Source: Anseranas semipalmata (taxonomy: Eukaryota > Chordata > Aves > Anseriformes > Anseranatidae). Taken from it: a stretch of DNA of 64,000 nt. The translations under genes and the position numbers were made by a program. The number at the start of each line of letters is the position of its first letter. Position 1 is the stretch's first letter. Below the pieces are notes generated by a model. The model did not search any database, was not told where the DNA came from, and saw only the letters and a program-made list of their open reading frames with translations. The stretch covers positions 612,458 to 676,457 of the forward strand of contig VXAA01002999.1 in assembly GCA_013399115.1 (NCBI GenBank). The letters are read 5' to 3'. This document shows, piece after piece, positions 1-48,299 of the stretch.

Positions 1-34406
<34,406 letters not shown>

Positions 34407-34689
34407 GCCGGCACGGCACAGCGAAGAACCGGGCGGGCACGGCACGGCACGGCGCGGTCCTGCAGCGCGGCTTCAAGTCCCCGCGTACTTTTACTGTCGC
34501 TGGTGTTTAACCGGAGCGGCTTCGTCGTGCCGGTCGGACTGAGGCAGCGGTAACCTGCCCGGAGCTGGCGGGGGGGCTGGCAGTGGCACCGAGCCCCTTG
34601 GCGAACCGCGCTCCTTCGCGGCAGGGGGCTTGTGCCCGCGTGTGGACGCACCCTTGCGAAGGCGGAACGTGCGCGATTACCGCTCAGGA

Positions 34690-37600
34690 AGACGTCCTAA
34701 AGCTGAAACTTGTTACAGCAGTGGCGTGCTCGAGCAGCCTTGAGGTAACTTAGAAGACCATATTTTCTGAAAGCTAACGAAACGCTCGTAGTTTGTATTT
34801 TTTTTTTTTTTCTTTATGAAGGCTGGTGTAGTGCTAGCCCAGCTAAGGCTCTGTAAAACTAGAATTTTCATCATGGAGATTGCACTCGGGTCTTAACTGT
34901 AGCACTTTCAGCATCTTCGGGCTGGTACGTGAGTAAGGCTCTGACTCAATGTAGCAAAGTTTGACTAAGAATTGCTGAACTTGGTGATGTTGCGTCTTTT
35001 AGCGGGGAGTCTAATGGGTACTCAGTCAAAACTGCATTGCTGCTTTGAAAGGCTGAGATGTGGCCTCGGGTACTCATCTGGTGAAAGCTTTTGGTAGACT
35101 GCTGTATTTTGTGCTGTGTTCCCACCTTCCTCTCCAGCAGGTAATGATAATTTAACTTCATTACGCTTACCAATGGCTTCATCTTCTCATTTTAATGCTC
35201 AACAGCTGTGAGGGGTCCTGCTGAGAGCCAAGGCTTGGCTCTGGAGGGTGGCAGCTCATGCAAAACAAAATAGTGTTCTGAGCTGAGTAGCGTAAACGCT
35301 TGCTTTTAAGTTGTATTCCGCCTTCCTTAGGACGTTGAAACAGAGTTGTGTTTTGACTGAGAAAGCTGAAGGCATAATATCAGTAGTGTCTTATTGCTTT
35401 TAATCTTTAACCAGTGCTGGTTTTCTTAAAATATTTACAGGTAGTAGGAGTGCTTGTGCACTTTGTAATGATCCATAAACTTCGGTTATAGCAGGTTTGT
35501 TGTGCTGATTTCCTCTTGGGCAGGCATGCAAAGGGTGGTAACTTTCTATTGCTGCTGTTTTCAGAAGAAAAAAGGATATATATTTTTTTTCTTCCCCTCC
35601 CCAGCAGCTTATGGAAACCACGTGGATTTTAACTCCTGTTGATGTAGTCGTATACACATACAGGATTAGCACTGAATGAAGTTCATTACTTTCCAGTGAG
35701 TAAACTGTGTAGTGCAAGCCATAAATCACAGCAATACAACATAAGCCTCCTGCAAACTTTAGTTTCTGTGTCAGAAGTTGCGCGAAGGGATTCGGTAGAG
35801 GAACAGCCAGCTGGGGAGAGCAGGAGCAGACCATTTCCTACGATCTGCTCTTCCAGGGCTGCGTGGCGGAGCGCTGGCAGGGCTCACTTCTGTGCTGTGG
35901 GAGGACACGTAGGTGGCTAGCTGATAGTGCTATCAGTTGCCCGGAGGTGTGCGCTGCCAGTTGCTGGCAGGGGTGTGTGCAACCTGATACCGCGTTACCT
36001 AGCATAAGGCAGTACCTCATAATTAGTTAATATGCTGTGATGACTGAATTCTGAATAGCAGTGATATGTGATGTCGCTCTAGGTTTAACATCTGGTTTAT
36101 GAAATTCTGATATCGTCTAAATGTTTGTATGTTCTAAAGTTGCTATAGCTTCCGAGATAAATTGGTATTGCTGCTGCCATAATTATAAGAAGCAGCACTG
36201 AGGAAGTTCTAATGTTCTGTAACATCATTTTATGGAGATGTTTGACGGGGGTTCTTGTCAATGCTAAATTTTCTCCAAATTATTGTTAATCAGTCTGTTT
36301 CTCTTCTTTATCATCCTTTTAACCTCTTTTGCATGTGTATACATTCCTTGTTGGACTTAAAAACTATATATTTGGTCTTGCCTAATGTGTTTCATAGAAC
36401 TGTAACTGATTCAAAAGTATGACCTTTTTTTTAATCAAACAAATGATTTTCAAACTGACCCTTCTGTGATATGTAGCTTTTGTTAACTGCTTGTGGTAGG
36501 CTAGTTTTAATTTCCAGGCTGCAGCACTGCAGCTGTGACCTGTAAAAGACAGGTGGCAGTCTGCTATCTGTAATTCTTCCAGCAACCTGCTGAATTTCAC
36601 AGCTTGAATCGTGCAGGTTAGGTATAGTTTGCTGTTAAAACTCTTGATGTTTCTGTAAAAGGTTTGGGCTTTTATTGTAGTTCACTTCATAAGCGTGTCC
36701 AGTTATTTGTTTAAGAACTCTGCCAGGTTGCATCAAAGTATAGCACATTTGGTTAACATTTGTCAGGAAGGTAGCAAATGTAAACTAAGTTAATGACCAC
36801 AAAGCTGCAGCCTAATTCATGTCTTACTCTTGATTTTGCTAGAAATGTATGTTCCAAAGTATAAGGCATGTAAATCTATTGTTGTTTGGGGGATTTACTA
36901 ATGTATTTATCTGAGAGATTTGCTTCTTCTCTGAGGTATTTCGATGCAATCCAATTGTTTGCTGCATAAATCAACTCTGTGTCTCTATACTCATTATTTT
37001 TGTATGAATATATTAATAAAATTGGGGACCATTTGGAAAGAAAGCTGTACTTGTAACCCGGTGTATATTAGCAAGTCGGGTAACTTCAGAAAGGAGCTGA
37101 TATTCATCAGTGGTGGTAGCAGAATGCTGGAATTGGTATGAAGTCTGCATTGAGGCTTTTGCAGATGAAATTCTTGAGTTTAACTCAAATCTTAAAGCTA
37201 TCTTTTTGAACATTATCTTTTCAAACAGTTTGATTTATTTTAGTAAAGTTTAAGTTCTGTGTAAAATGTCAGCTGCCCTGTCACTTCCAAACTTATCTCT
37301 GTTTAGCTGTTAGTTATTAGATTTCTGTGTAATAGCAAAATGGCACAGATTTTCATTCCTTTCCCTGTTTTTGAAATCCGGATATCTCTGAGCTCCAGTA
37401 TACCTTAGAGTTGTTGAATCTTCCATTACTGAAAGAAATGGTCAGTATTCTCATGACTGGGATTTCTGCCAGCTGATTTTGAACGCCTTGCTAGGTGAAC
37501 AGTAACATGCAACCATTTAGCAGTATTTGGTTTAGGAGAAGCTTACAGAAATTATAACTTACAGAAAGCTGAAATGCAGCCTGTTGCTGTCCTATGTCTC

Positions 37601-37780
37601 TGTAATGTTGGGGATGCTTTCTTAGGCTTTACAAAGTACATGCAATGAATGAGTTAGAGTGTATGTGATGGCTGCAGGATTGGCTTACAATGCAAATTGG
37701 ATGGCCTGAAGAGATGGGCCATACTGCAAATTGTGGAGATTTCTCACTTTTGTTTTTCTACCCCATCTCTGAGTGTCAAG
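34690..37780. other. Upstream flank of NPRL3, no coding gene seen
   Basis: AT-rich DNA on the right side of the promoter, with a T14 tract at 34798-34811 and an isolated AP-1/NF-E2 core TGACTCA at 34942-34948. No exon with convincing coding content was found on either strand. Confidence 0.75.
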
Positions 37781-37781
37781 A

Positions 37782-38230
37782 TTCATGGAATCACTGAATC
37801 ATTTAGGTTGGAAAAGACCTCCAAGATCATCCAGTCCAACCTATAACCTAACCTAACAAGTCCACCATTAAACCATATCACTAAGCTCTACATCTACACG
37901 TCTTTTGAAGACCTCCAGGGATGGTGACTCAACCACTCCCCTGGGCAGCCTGTTCCAATGCCTCACAACCCTTTCAGTGAAGAAGGTTTTCCTAATATCC
38001 AACCTAAACCTCCCCTGGCGCAACTTTAGCCCATTCCCCCTTGTCATATCACCTGGCGCGTGGGAGAAGAGACCAATCCCCACCTCGCTACAGCCTCCTT
38101 TAAGGTACCTGTAGAGAGCGATAAGGTCGCCCCTGAGCCTCCTCTTCTCCAGGCTAAACAGCCCCAGCTCCCTCAGCTGCTCTTCATAAGACTTGTTCTC
38201 CAGACCCCTCTCTGCTGCCCTCGTTCTCTG
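37782..38230 (-). mobile_element. CR1 LINE, minus orientation
   Basis: A relatively fresh antisense CR1 3' segment of about 450 bases, beginning 'catggaatcactgaatc' and continuing 'taggttggaaaagacctcc', 'aagatcatccagtccaacc', 'cttctccaggctaaacag' and 'aagacttgttctccagacc'. Read on the minus strand it retains a short CR1 C-terminal frame that includes the motif [19 protein letters not shown]. Confidence 0.92.
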
Positions 38231-40634
38231 AACTACTAGTCTAGGTAGAAGATCAGAGCACTATTGAAACGTGCTTTTAGATTAGAATTAGCTATAACTG
38301 TGAATCAAGAACACTTAGTAGATTTAACTATAAGGCCTATATAGCTAGAGAGAAAGTACTTCAATAATTTTGGGCTCAGTTCTTCCTGCTCACAGTAAGG
38401 TTGTTGCTGAATCACTTGTTTCTGTTGCTGGTGAACTCTACAGGCAAAGGTATGTGAATGAATGTTTGTCCTGTAGTTTTAAAAATGTTCAGACAGTTGT
38501 TCTGTGCTGTATTTTTTCAAGCATAAATTCAGAAATTCCTACTTCTTGTTCTTGTGTTTGTTTTTTTTTTTTTTCCACAATCTGGATCATTTCAGTGATC
38601 TGTTTTCAGTGGAAGTCCACTAGCATTTGCATTGGCTCAACTCCCTAATTATAACGTGTACTATGCAAATACTGCTGAAATGGCTCAGTGTGGGAGAAGG
38701 CGTGCAGGATGAAGCCTTTTCTGTTGACCTTGTTCAATGGAAGTGAAATTGGACCAGTGTTGAGTACTTGAGGAAAACTCCTGGCCTTGCCAGTTGTGAG
38801 AGGATATATCATGTGTATTGCCTTGTGTGTCTTTCTTTACTAAGTCAGAGTCAAAACTGAAGGCTGTGAAAAGGGATTGTATTTTGTCCACAGTCAATCG
38901 CTGCCATTTTCTGTGATGGGCTTCCCAGCAGGTTCTTCAGAAAGGAGCAGTACATCTGGGCTGGTATGTCACTTAATCCGAGTTCTGTTGTTGCTGTCCT
39001 CATCTGTTATGTCTTGTTCTGTTTCTTACTCTGAACTCACAGTAGGGTTATGTGGTTATTTTACTGGTTTACCATCAAAAACAGTGGTGGTGGTGGGATT
39101 CTAATTTTTATCTAGCTTCTCTTGCTTCAATGTGTACTCTTCCTTGCTCACTTTTCCAACCTAAGCAATGATGTCAAAATACTTAATAAGAATGTTTAGG
39201 AGAGAGTGAGTGTACACAATTACTATTAGCATCTGCTGTTGTATTTACCAGTGCTGCACCATTGGACTCATAGTGTAGCCAAAAGATAGGATTTCAGCTT
39301 TGGAAAGGAATAGAGAGGACTGTTTCCTGATAGTGCTCTTCAAGGCATAGCATCCTGTGGTAGGCCAGGAGTCTGAACAGTCAGCCTTACAAACTAGCTG
39401 TGATGCTGAAGTTGATGTGGATGGTATTGGTGTCTATTGTACCTGTTTCTGACACTGCAAATCCACATCCTCTCTCACTTGCTAGAATACTTGTTGTCTT
39501 CTAATAAAAGCTTCTCCTTGTGACGTGAAAGATGTTGGGTGCTGTGTTCCCCAAGAGCAGGCAGTTACAGGTAGAGAATGCTCTCAGTAAGAGAGCGTTG
39601 ATGCAGCTTGTCATCCTTTGCTGTTCCGAGTCTTTGTGTCACTCAGTTGTCTGCTGGGTCCTTTTAGTTGTGCCAAAGTAATTCTTTATGTGGATCTGTA
39701 CTGTAAGCAATATTAGGGAACGAATCCTCTTAATTTTTTTTTTTTTTCCCCTCTTTGAAGTACCCATGGCTGCTGATCTCAGTAGGGCCCCATAGGCTCT
39801 GGTCTCAGCATGATTGAGGGTGTGGAATGAATATTGCCGTAGGAGGAAGGTGAGGAGAGGAGGACTGGGTGTGCAGATAAAATTTCTGATTAGTTCCTCA
39901 AATAGCAATGAAATTTAGGACTGGCAGAAGAGCTCTGAGGGATTTTGCCTCAGTGGTTTGAAGTGTGTTGATATAGCCTTGTTTTACACTAGCTTTATAA
40001 GATGCTACAGGCTCTCTTGTGCAGATTGCAAATGGACTGAGACCCAGACATATGCTGGTCTTCACCAGGAGTCTAAACTCATCTGCTGAGGACTGAGGTA
40101 TCTGAGATGCAATGCCTCATTGCATTGCCCTTGAATGTGTCAGGAAAAGGGGAAATTCAGGGTAATAACCTGTTAAAAACTGGAGCTCAGTCTTCCAGAG
40201 CTTGTCTGTCAGACCTTACTCTGTTGAAAAATGATAATGGATTCTGCTGGAATTGGTAGCATAAAACGACATAACTGTTCTGAAAACCTACTTTGATTTG
40301 CCAAAGGCATGAGGTCATGCATACAGATTTAGGGATGTGTGATTGGTGAAGAAGTTAGAGTTTGTGAGGAGAAAAGCTTCTTCTGATGGATGTGGGTTTG
40401 AGTCCCAAAATGCTGTTGATGTGAGCCCTGGAGACTTGTCATAAAGATTGGTCAGGGTCTACAGGTTCACCTGAATTGTCCAGTAGAATTGCAAGATTTT
40501 CCAAATGATCTTCTGTTGCTTTTGTGACTGCACAGGCTTTGACTCCTTACCTGAAGAACTACATATGACTTCAACGTTGAACATAAAGCAGTGCAGCCTG
40601 GGCATCATCCTTTATCTGGTGGTAATCAAAAAAA
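38231..40634. other. Non-coding segment left of the assembly gap
   Basis: T-rich on the plus strand (T14 near 38561 and 39734). No gene, RNA gene or clear interspersed repeat recognised. Confidence 0.7.
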
Positions 40635-40690
40635 NNNNNNNNNNNNNNNNNNNNNNNNNNNNNNNNNNNNNNNNNNNNNNNNNNNNNNNN
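40635..40690. other. Assembly gap (56 N)
   Basis: Run of N bases. The true missing length is unknown, and any open frame read across it is meaningless. Confidence 0.99.
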
Positions 40691-43600
40691 AGAGATCCAG
40701 GCTCTACATTGGAATCACTGTTCTTTTTGCAGTGCTTGTTTGTTGTTTTAAATTAAATTAATGGTCTGGGTGGAGGGGCTCATTTTCTTCCTTCAGTATC
40801 CTTTCTACAAGTGAGTTGGCAACTAGCTTTTATTATAAAATTCCATTTTTGCTCTCATCTATAACTGGCAGGGAAAATTGTTTTGCAAATTTATTTAAAC
40901 TGAAGGCTAAGGAGATCAGTATCAGGGTTTGAAGAAAAATACTTTCGAACTACAGGTAAGCACTTAAATACAAAGACTCAAACCAAATATCAGAATTATC
41001 TCTCAAACCTGAAATCATAAAGTGCTTTTAAAATAACTTAAGCAATGCATTGTTTTCCTTTGAGTACCTATATGAATGTTTTGTCTCTCTGCCTCTCAGG
41101 AAACATGCATTAGTCTTTTTATAGCATGACTGCTGACAAAGCTCGTCCTTTAACTTCAGTTGCAGGGGTGCTGTGTTGTAACTGTTTTTGCTTATTTGTT
41201 TGTTTTTCAGAAGGTTAAAAAAAAAAAAAAGTACTAGTTTGTTGCAGGGTTATGTTACTAATACTATAAAACAAGGAGATACAACAATTCCATAACTTCA
41301 GATATGGGCAGCTCAGTTTGTTTGCAAGGAACATTTCATGAGGTTAACTAACCATTTTGATGTATTGTGAATTATTTGCAGAAATCAGACTTGGCTCATA
41401 ATTGCACATATTTGTTAATTTTGTAGATTTAATGTTCCCCTGGTAAAAGTCCGTTATAAGAAGCATCTTTTTTTTTTTTTTCCTGCTACTTTCAGTAATC
41501 TTGACTTTTTTGTAAGCTCAGAATTGCTAGCAATGCCAACACTGAAAATTTTGAAATTGGCATTTGAAGCAAGTGCAACAGTTGACACCACGGTTGCTCC
41601 ATGCTCTCTGTGCATGCTGACACCTTCAAAGATGTATCTATAGCCATAGTTCAAGTCTAGAAAACTTGATTACAAATGAAACATGAGGATCTAGAGATTT
41701 CTGGTTTTAACCAGCAGGTCTTGTTCACTTTTTGAGGTCTCCTTGTCTTCCCTTACCTGCTTTCTTCATTGTGGGCAGTGTTGCTCTGTGGCACGTTTGA
41801 ATCCCTTGTTTCCTTCTTGCTTATTTGATGACTAAAACTTTCTAAGCCTTATAAGAAATTGAGGATAACACGTTGAATGTTCTTGCTTCCACGTAAGAAA
41901 AAAGTATTTTCCATGGATCAATCTTGAAGAACAGTGTTTCTGTGAGTGTTTGTATTAACCTATAGATAGCTGGTAAGTGAGATGAGCAATCTCAGGAAAA
42001 AATGTCTGGCTGTTTCTGAACATCAGTCATGTTGTCTTGTTAAATATTTTTAATCCCACCCTGCATCTCAAGAGATTAAGAGGAGAAAAAACCTTCAAGT
42101 TCATGAGAGCATCTAGGTTGATTTCCATCATTGTATAACCTAATCCTTCAAGTATTAGGTTTATATGAACTGAAATGATTGTGTGAACCTTACTTTTGTG
42201 TCAGAGTCATAAGGATTTGAGTTAACAAGACTGAGCAGTATATTGTTCAAGTTTACATATCATACTGTGAGTGAAAAGAATTTGGGAGTGCTTTTGTAGC
42301 AGCTGACTGGGGGCGAAGCAATGAGCAGGCCTGGCTGATAATCTCTTCAGCCTTAGCAATGGCAGCTGGTCTGTGAATAAGCCATTGGCATCTTCCAAAA
42401 TGTTGTCTCATGTCTCATCTTCTTTTTGCAGCAGTAGTTGCCAAGGTATACTCACCATTTGAACAGTATTTAGGGTGATTACCGTACTTTTTTTCTCTTG
42501 GTCCAAGGAGCACTTCACCAGAGATATTTGTTACATCAATTTACCATTATAATTTTTTCTGGTGGTAGGCCTGGCCATTAAAAAATGAACAGAGATGTAT
42601 CATTCCTGCCCCAGGGTGTCTCCAGGTGGAGCCTCCATTCACACAAGGAAGTCTATGCTTGCTTGTGTAAAGTGACCACTTCCAGTGAATTCAAGTGCAC
42701 TTCAGGACATGAAGTAAAGCATGGGATACAATAAACAATAAATCTAGGGTATGATAGGCAAAACTCATTTGAGTAATATCTTATGTGTAGGAACTGTTGG
42801 ATGGGGTCGATGAACAGAATTATTCTAGTTAGATGACTGGATTGTAATAATGCTGCCTCCTGACAGTAAAACCCATCTACAGTTTATAAGCTTTATGTTA
42901 ACTATGAAATGTATCTGTGATACTTGTAGTTTCTTAAAGAAATGCTTGCAATAAACATTTATAGATGCTTTGTGTCTTACTGTCTGCATGGTCAAAATCA
43001 ACCTTACCTTCCAGTTCCTATACATATAGCGTGCGTTTCTGTGTGTGTACATGTATCTCTATGTACACGCGCACACACATGCACTCTCCTCCCCCAAATT
43101 TTTATGGTCTATTCCAGTTTGTCACACAGTGGTCTTGGCTAGATCTGATACTCCCATTGTTTCTTGAGTCAGAATATTGCTGTAACTTCCCAGACAAAAT
43201 CAAATGATAGCGGAAAGACAGACAAGCCTTTCTGCAGGGAAGAAGTGGTCAGCTTCAGTCCAGTGGTTAGCGCACAAGACTGTGCCAGAAGACAAAGTGA
43301 ATTGAAATAGAGATCAGAACACTGCTCTGATAGTTTTAGGCTGAGCTCTGAAGAGTTCATCTCTTTGAAGAGCAAAGAAATGTTGGCATCAAATATTGAT
43401 TGTGTGTACTATCTAAAATTCATAAACTTAACTTTTCTCTGGCAATCTGGAGTGCAAGGAAGAATGGAGCAACCTTAGCTTGACAGTGGGGAAAAATATG
43501 AATAAAAGAAATGTAATTTAAGTTAATCCTTCACAATGGCTATAGTGAGATCCTTTAAAGGCAGAGGTCAGGATGTGATTTGGCTGGATTCAGAAGATAC

Positions 43601-44745
43601 AAGTGAAACAGTAGGATTCTGTTAAATTATGAAGCTGTATTAATGTAGACCACGAATGTGGCCAAACTAATTGGAATACAGTAATAAGAACGTACATAGA
43701 AGTTTGAGGTTCTAATATACTTTTTTTTCCTGAAAGCTGATGAACACTTTTTAAGTGCAAGCAATTCTCCACAGTTTGCCTCTGAGTTGATGGTGTATAT
43801 GGCCATGCATTCTTGCTGCAGGCTGTGACTAAGTCCTTCTATTGTGTAAGATTTACGTACAGTTATGTTTTAACTCTTAAATCCTTCAGATTATTCCACC
43901 TTCTGTTCCCTTGGAAGTGCAGCTGTAGTTCCAAAAGTGTGATCAATAAATCCTAATATGTTATTGGAGATAATCTATGGGATTATGTTGCTTTTCTGGG
44001 GTTCTCAATTAAAGGCTAGGTGATGAGGTTGCATAACACTAATGAAGCAGGGTGGAAAATTGAGGGTTGACATTGACACTGGTTCATGGTCCAAAGAAAT
44101 TTGGAAATGCATACTCTATAGGGTTTGTTATCTAACTTCTAGTATATATTTAGCAATATTAATAAAATGAGCTTCTGTGCTCTGAAGAGTTCCTTTTTGC
44201 TCTGTGTATGTCTTAAGGCAAAACAGTTGGAATATCCCTTGCTTTGTTTAATAATTTGGCTAATTTGGCTAGATGTGCCATGTGCAGGACAGTGCCTAAT
44301 GTAAGGGAGGCCAGGGCACTCCTGTGTTCTGCTAATAGGTAATACAGGTGTAAATGCATTAATAAAATAAATGATTCTCTAGACACTCAAATGATTCTTT
44401 TCTGCATATAAGTAAAACAGTCTGAATGGCAGTGGTGGTATAGTTTGCTGATCCCTCTCTGACTAATCCATCAAGGACAAGAGCCTGTTGTGAGTTTTGC
44501 ATCTAGGCAGAATTACTCTTTCCTGCTTTTGCTCTCTAGTACGTCAGCCAGGATGGTGTCTGAGAGCAAGTTCTTTGCAAGCTCAGCCTTGAGTTAGCAA
44601 TTGGAAGGTGTGCTGAGTGTCCCGTTACTTCTGTCACATCCAAGACATGGTAGATCACCTTTCCAGCATTCCCATAGCCCATGCTGAGTGTATTGTGGCT
44701 GCTGGACTCTGGACAAGCAGGAGTGCTGGGGCTGACAAGAGCCTG
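40691..44745. other. Non-coding segment right of the gap
   Basis: Holds A14 (41217) and T14 (41468) tracts and a short TG/CA-rich patch near 43030-43082. A weak tRNA-like phrase near 43258 is too decayed to call a SINE. No coding exon supported. Confidence 0.7.
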
Positions 44746-44898
44746 CCTGCACCCATGCTGCTGTCTGCTTTATTCCTGCGGGGAAGGCAGGTGCTGTTGG
44801 GTGGGTGTTTTTTTTTTTTTNCCTGCCCCCATGCTGCTGTCTGCTTTATTCCTGTGGGGAAGGCGGATGCTGTTTTGTGTTTTTTTTTTTTTTTTTTG
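44746..44898 (+). repeat. Short tandem duplication with an N at the junction
   Basis: Two copies of about 75 bases, each starting 'cctgc', sharing 'catgctgctgtctgcttta' and 'ttcctg', and each ending in a poly-T run (T13, then T18). A single N at 44821 separates them. The copies differ at a handful of bases. Confidence 0.85.
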
Positions 44899-47800
44899 AA
44901 TGCCTCATTCAAGGAGCAAAGATAATGAGGTAGGTAGCAGGCAAGGTAGGAGGAACAGCTGGTAGAAGTAAGAGGTGGGAGAGAAAGTAGGAGAGAGGAT
45001 GTGTTGGATGCGTGGGAATGGGAAGCTTCAGAGGAAACCAGAGCCTGTCTGTTGTACGAGAACAGTGTGGTGGGAGCTAGTAGACTGGATGTGGGCAATT
45101 GCAGAATCGTGAAAACCTTTCTTTTTTCTCTCTGCTACCCTTGTCTCACACTCAGTCTCACAGCATTGCTCTGGGCTTCTCTTCAGCTCACCCTGGCTAC
45201 TTACAGGTCTTGACTCCTTTTTGAGTAGATCATGAAATTAGGTTGCAGCTAACTGTGTCCGCTGCTGCTGTACTTCTTTAGTACTTAGAAGTGTACTACA
45301 GAAGTATAATTAGCTAATATAAGAAAGTCTGCGTTAAGCATTTCACATATAACTGCATGAAACTCTGTGGCAGCATTGATGTAAATAGTTGGCAGGCAGA
45401 AGGAGTTGCTATATAGTATGAATTACAGAAACTGAATCTTTAATTGGAAAACTGGGTGAGGATAATTGGAGTAATGTCACCAGCTTTGATGATGGACACC
45501 GTTTTAATTTCCATATTGAAGGACTGTGGATCTACAGGGCTTTCAACTGATCTCCAGGTGTGAACTTGCCATGCAGATTGCTCGTTACTTGCTTTGTGCT
45601 TCTTCTGTGATTTATTACATGTGTTGCCGTAGAACTCCAGCAGTTATGAGGATCAGCTGAGGCCATGGACATATTATGGAGGTAAACAAGTTAATTTTTA
45701 AAACTGATACAGTGCACTTTCAGTACATGCTTTGGTTATCTGTTTTGGGTTCCAGAAGTCAGTGTGAAATGGCAATAACCTTGTTGGAGAGAGACCTTTG
45801 GTTAGGTGTAGTTCCTTTGTAACCCAGAGCCAGACTCTCCACATTCTATTCTTAATAAATAAATAAATAAAGCAATTGTTTTTACTAAGCAATTGGAAAG
45901 CCATTCCACTCAGTCATCCAATCAGCAGAAGACCTATAAAATGTTATGGTTCGGTTTGGTGTGGGAGCACAGTTTAAATAGGCTGGGATAGCATTGTGGA
46001 CTTCTGCCTGAGTTCCATTAATTATGGTAAATATAGAACACAATGTTTGCTTAAATTATCTGTAATACAAAGCATACTTGTAGATAATAGTAAGAACTGC
46101 AATATAACTTTTTTTATTCCACTGTCAGCATGTCCAGACCTTTTTTTCATGTGTCTTTAAATATCACTTTGAAAATCTTTCAAAGGTAGTTTTATTAACT
46201 TAACATAGTGCAGATGTCTCTAGCTGTGAAGAATAAGTCACAATGAGTTGTAGTGCTGTGTCAAAAATATCATTAAGAGGCTTAGAACAAAGGGAGCAAT
46301 TAATGAACAGTCTTCACTGTGAACAAATGTCAGAGACTCCTCCAGGGCTAAGCTGTTTCTGTGCCATATTCATTAATTGCTCTTCTGAACAACGTTGGTG
46401 TTGATGACTGGGTTTAATTAAGCATACCTGAGAAAACCCACAAAAACAGATCAGAAGTATTAGAATGGAAAAAATGGCCTTTAATTTAATAAATAAAGAC
46501 TTCTCCTTCTCATGGGTTTTCATGCTTCATGCAACTGTTTCTGGCTGACATTTCCTCCTAACTATTGGGATTGTCTTCATTGGAGATTTTGGCAGAAGAT
46601 GTGTCTTATTGTTTGCTTCAGGTTGCATGCCAAATACCATGCTCGCATTTAAATTTTTGTGATTAAAAATGTATTAAAATCTATTATAACAGAAGACAAC
46701 TCTCTCTACAGTCCCTGTCTACCTGTTGAAACGTGGCAGGAAAGCGAAGAAGTGTATGTGAGCAGAGGTGTAGAAATCTTACATCCTAATTGCTAAAGCT
46801 CATCCCAACCTTGCTGCCCCCATACCTTGGTTACTTTTGTCTCCTTGGGAAAGCCAGACAGCAGCTCTGTAGTATGAACTCTTACATAAAACTGTATTTT
46901 TCAATGAACTCAGTGATTTATAGATCTAAACTGAAACCTGATGAAAGGTGGTTCCCAACATCCATGTTATGTGGAATATAGTGATACATTTATCACCATG
47001 TTTGTTTATTGCATTTTTGATTCGCACTCAGTAAGAGAGAGGTATTTGTGGTCAGTATAGCGTAGACTACTGGAAGAGTCTATCTATAAGGTGAAGGCTA
47101 TTTCCGTGTGATTTTTCTGTGCATTCAACTGAAAGTTGCAATAACGTATGTTAAATATTGTTATTTTGGGTTTTGGTGAGAAAGACTTTGGGGGAGGAGG
47201 GATGAATATATACCACAACTGACCCCTCCTATTTCCACTCGTTCCAGATATTTATTTTGTTTTTATTCATAAGTTCTATAGTATAAAGGTAATCAGAATA
47301 TGAGGAAGAGTTTTGCGAAAGAACTTTGTAGTAGTTTGAAGTTTTGAGCCAAGTGGTAACTGGAAACTTTAATAACCTTACAGTGCCACTTCAGAAGTGG
47401 AGATGTGCCATGGGACAGACACGTCAAAACTTAGTAAAAATAGCATATCCTATGGTGGCATTCATCCAGCAATCTAAAATTAGCATTGTATCCTGGATAT
47501 GATACTGCAGGTGGTCACAAGCACTAAAGAGTATTCAGCACCCACCATTACTCAAGCAGATCTTAGTGTATGTGTTTTATGGTTTTATGCAAGGCTGACT
47601 TACTGTTATTACTGTTGCTCTTTATATGGCATCAAAACATGCAGTGTGTTTCACAGGCATTAGAACAAGGTGTAGGCCAGCAAGGTTTCACATGGTGAGC
47701 TCCGGCCCTGCGTGAATGGAAGCCAGGGGCAGAATTCCAGCAGGCTGCAGCCAGGAGTAGAAGTAGATCCCGGCTTATTTCTGATAATGGATAAACATGC

Positions 47801-48182
47801 ACTCAGTCGTCAGGACTGTGAGTGATTTATTTCACATCATAGTATTTTACTTGTAGCATTATAATAGACTTCAGCCAAATAAGCTTGGGGAAAAGTGCTG
47901 TTGCCTGTATTACGGGAAGGTAAGGCTTGAGGGAAAACAGAACTTGGGTATTATGGTTTGATTAATTGCTTGAATGTTTATGCAAGTTACATTAGCTTCA
48001 GATTAGTTTTATGGGGAAAGTCTGTACTGGCTTTTTCTTTCCATTGTCCTGCACTCTTCTGCACCTTTCCAGAAAGACAGAGCGGTTTCTTAAAATCAAT
48101 TGGAATGACCTGAAGATATAAGACAGGATTTCCTTATGGTTTGTTTATTGAGTATAGGCGTGTGTTCTTACCCCCCCTCCAA
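44899..48182. other. Non-coding segment
   Basis: Contains a short (AATA)n run near 45853-45871 and otherwise unremarkable AT-rich DNA. No gene recognised. Confidence 0.7.
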
Positions 48183-48290
48183 GAGTGATCACAAGCACGT
48201 GATCACACTCTCTCTCTCTATATATATATACATATATTCACTCATATATACACATATCACTCTCTCTTGATATATATACATATATGTTTG
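48183..48290. repeat. Palindrome joined to a (CT)n(TA)n microsatellite
   Basis: GAGTGATCAC and GTGATCACACTC face each other across a 6-base loop. They are followed directly by (CT)n and then by two rounds of a 'atatatatacatatat' motif separated by CT-rich spacers. Confidence 0.85.
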
Positions 48291-48299
48291 TGGAGGGGG

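Noticed and set aside
37922..37932. GTGACTCAACC as another NF-E2/AP-1 site
   Set aside because: It is part of the CR1 copy at 37782-38230.
40505..40756. An 83-codon frame
   Set aside because: It reads through 56 N bases of unknown true length.
43252..43330. A tRNA-like phrase ('cagtggttagcgcac') suggesting a tRNA gene or SINE
   Set aside because: No B box or foldable cloverleaf was found; at most a very old SINE remnant.
44617..44925. Open frames on both strands rich in poly-Phe or poly-Lys
   Set aside because: They result from poly-T tracts and the N-containing duplication, not from a gene.
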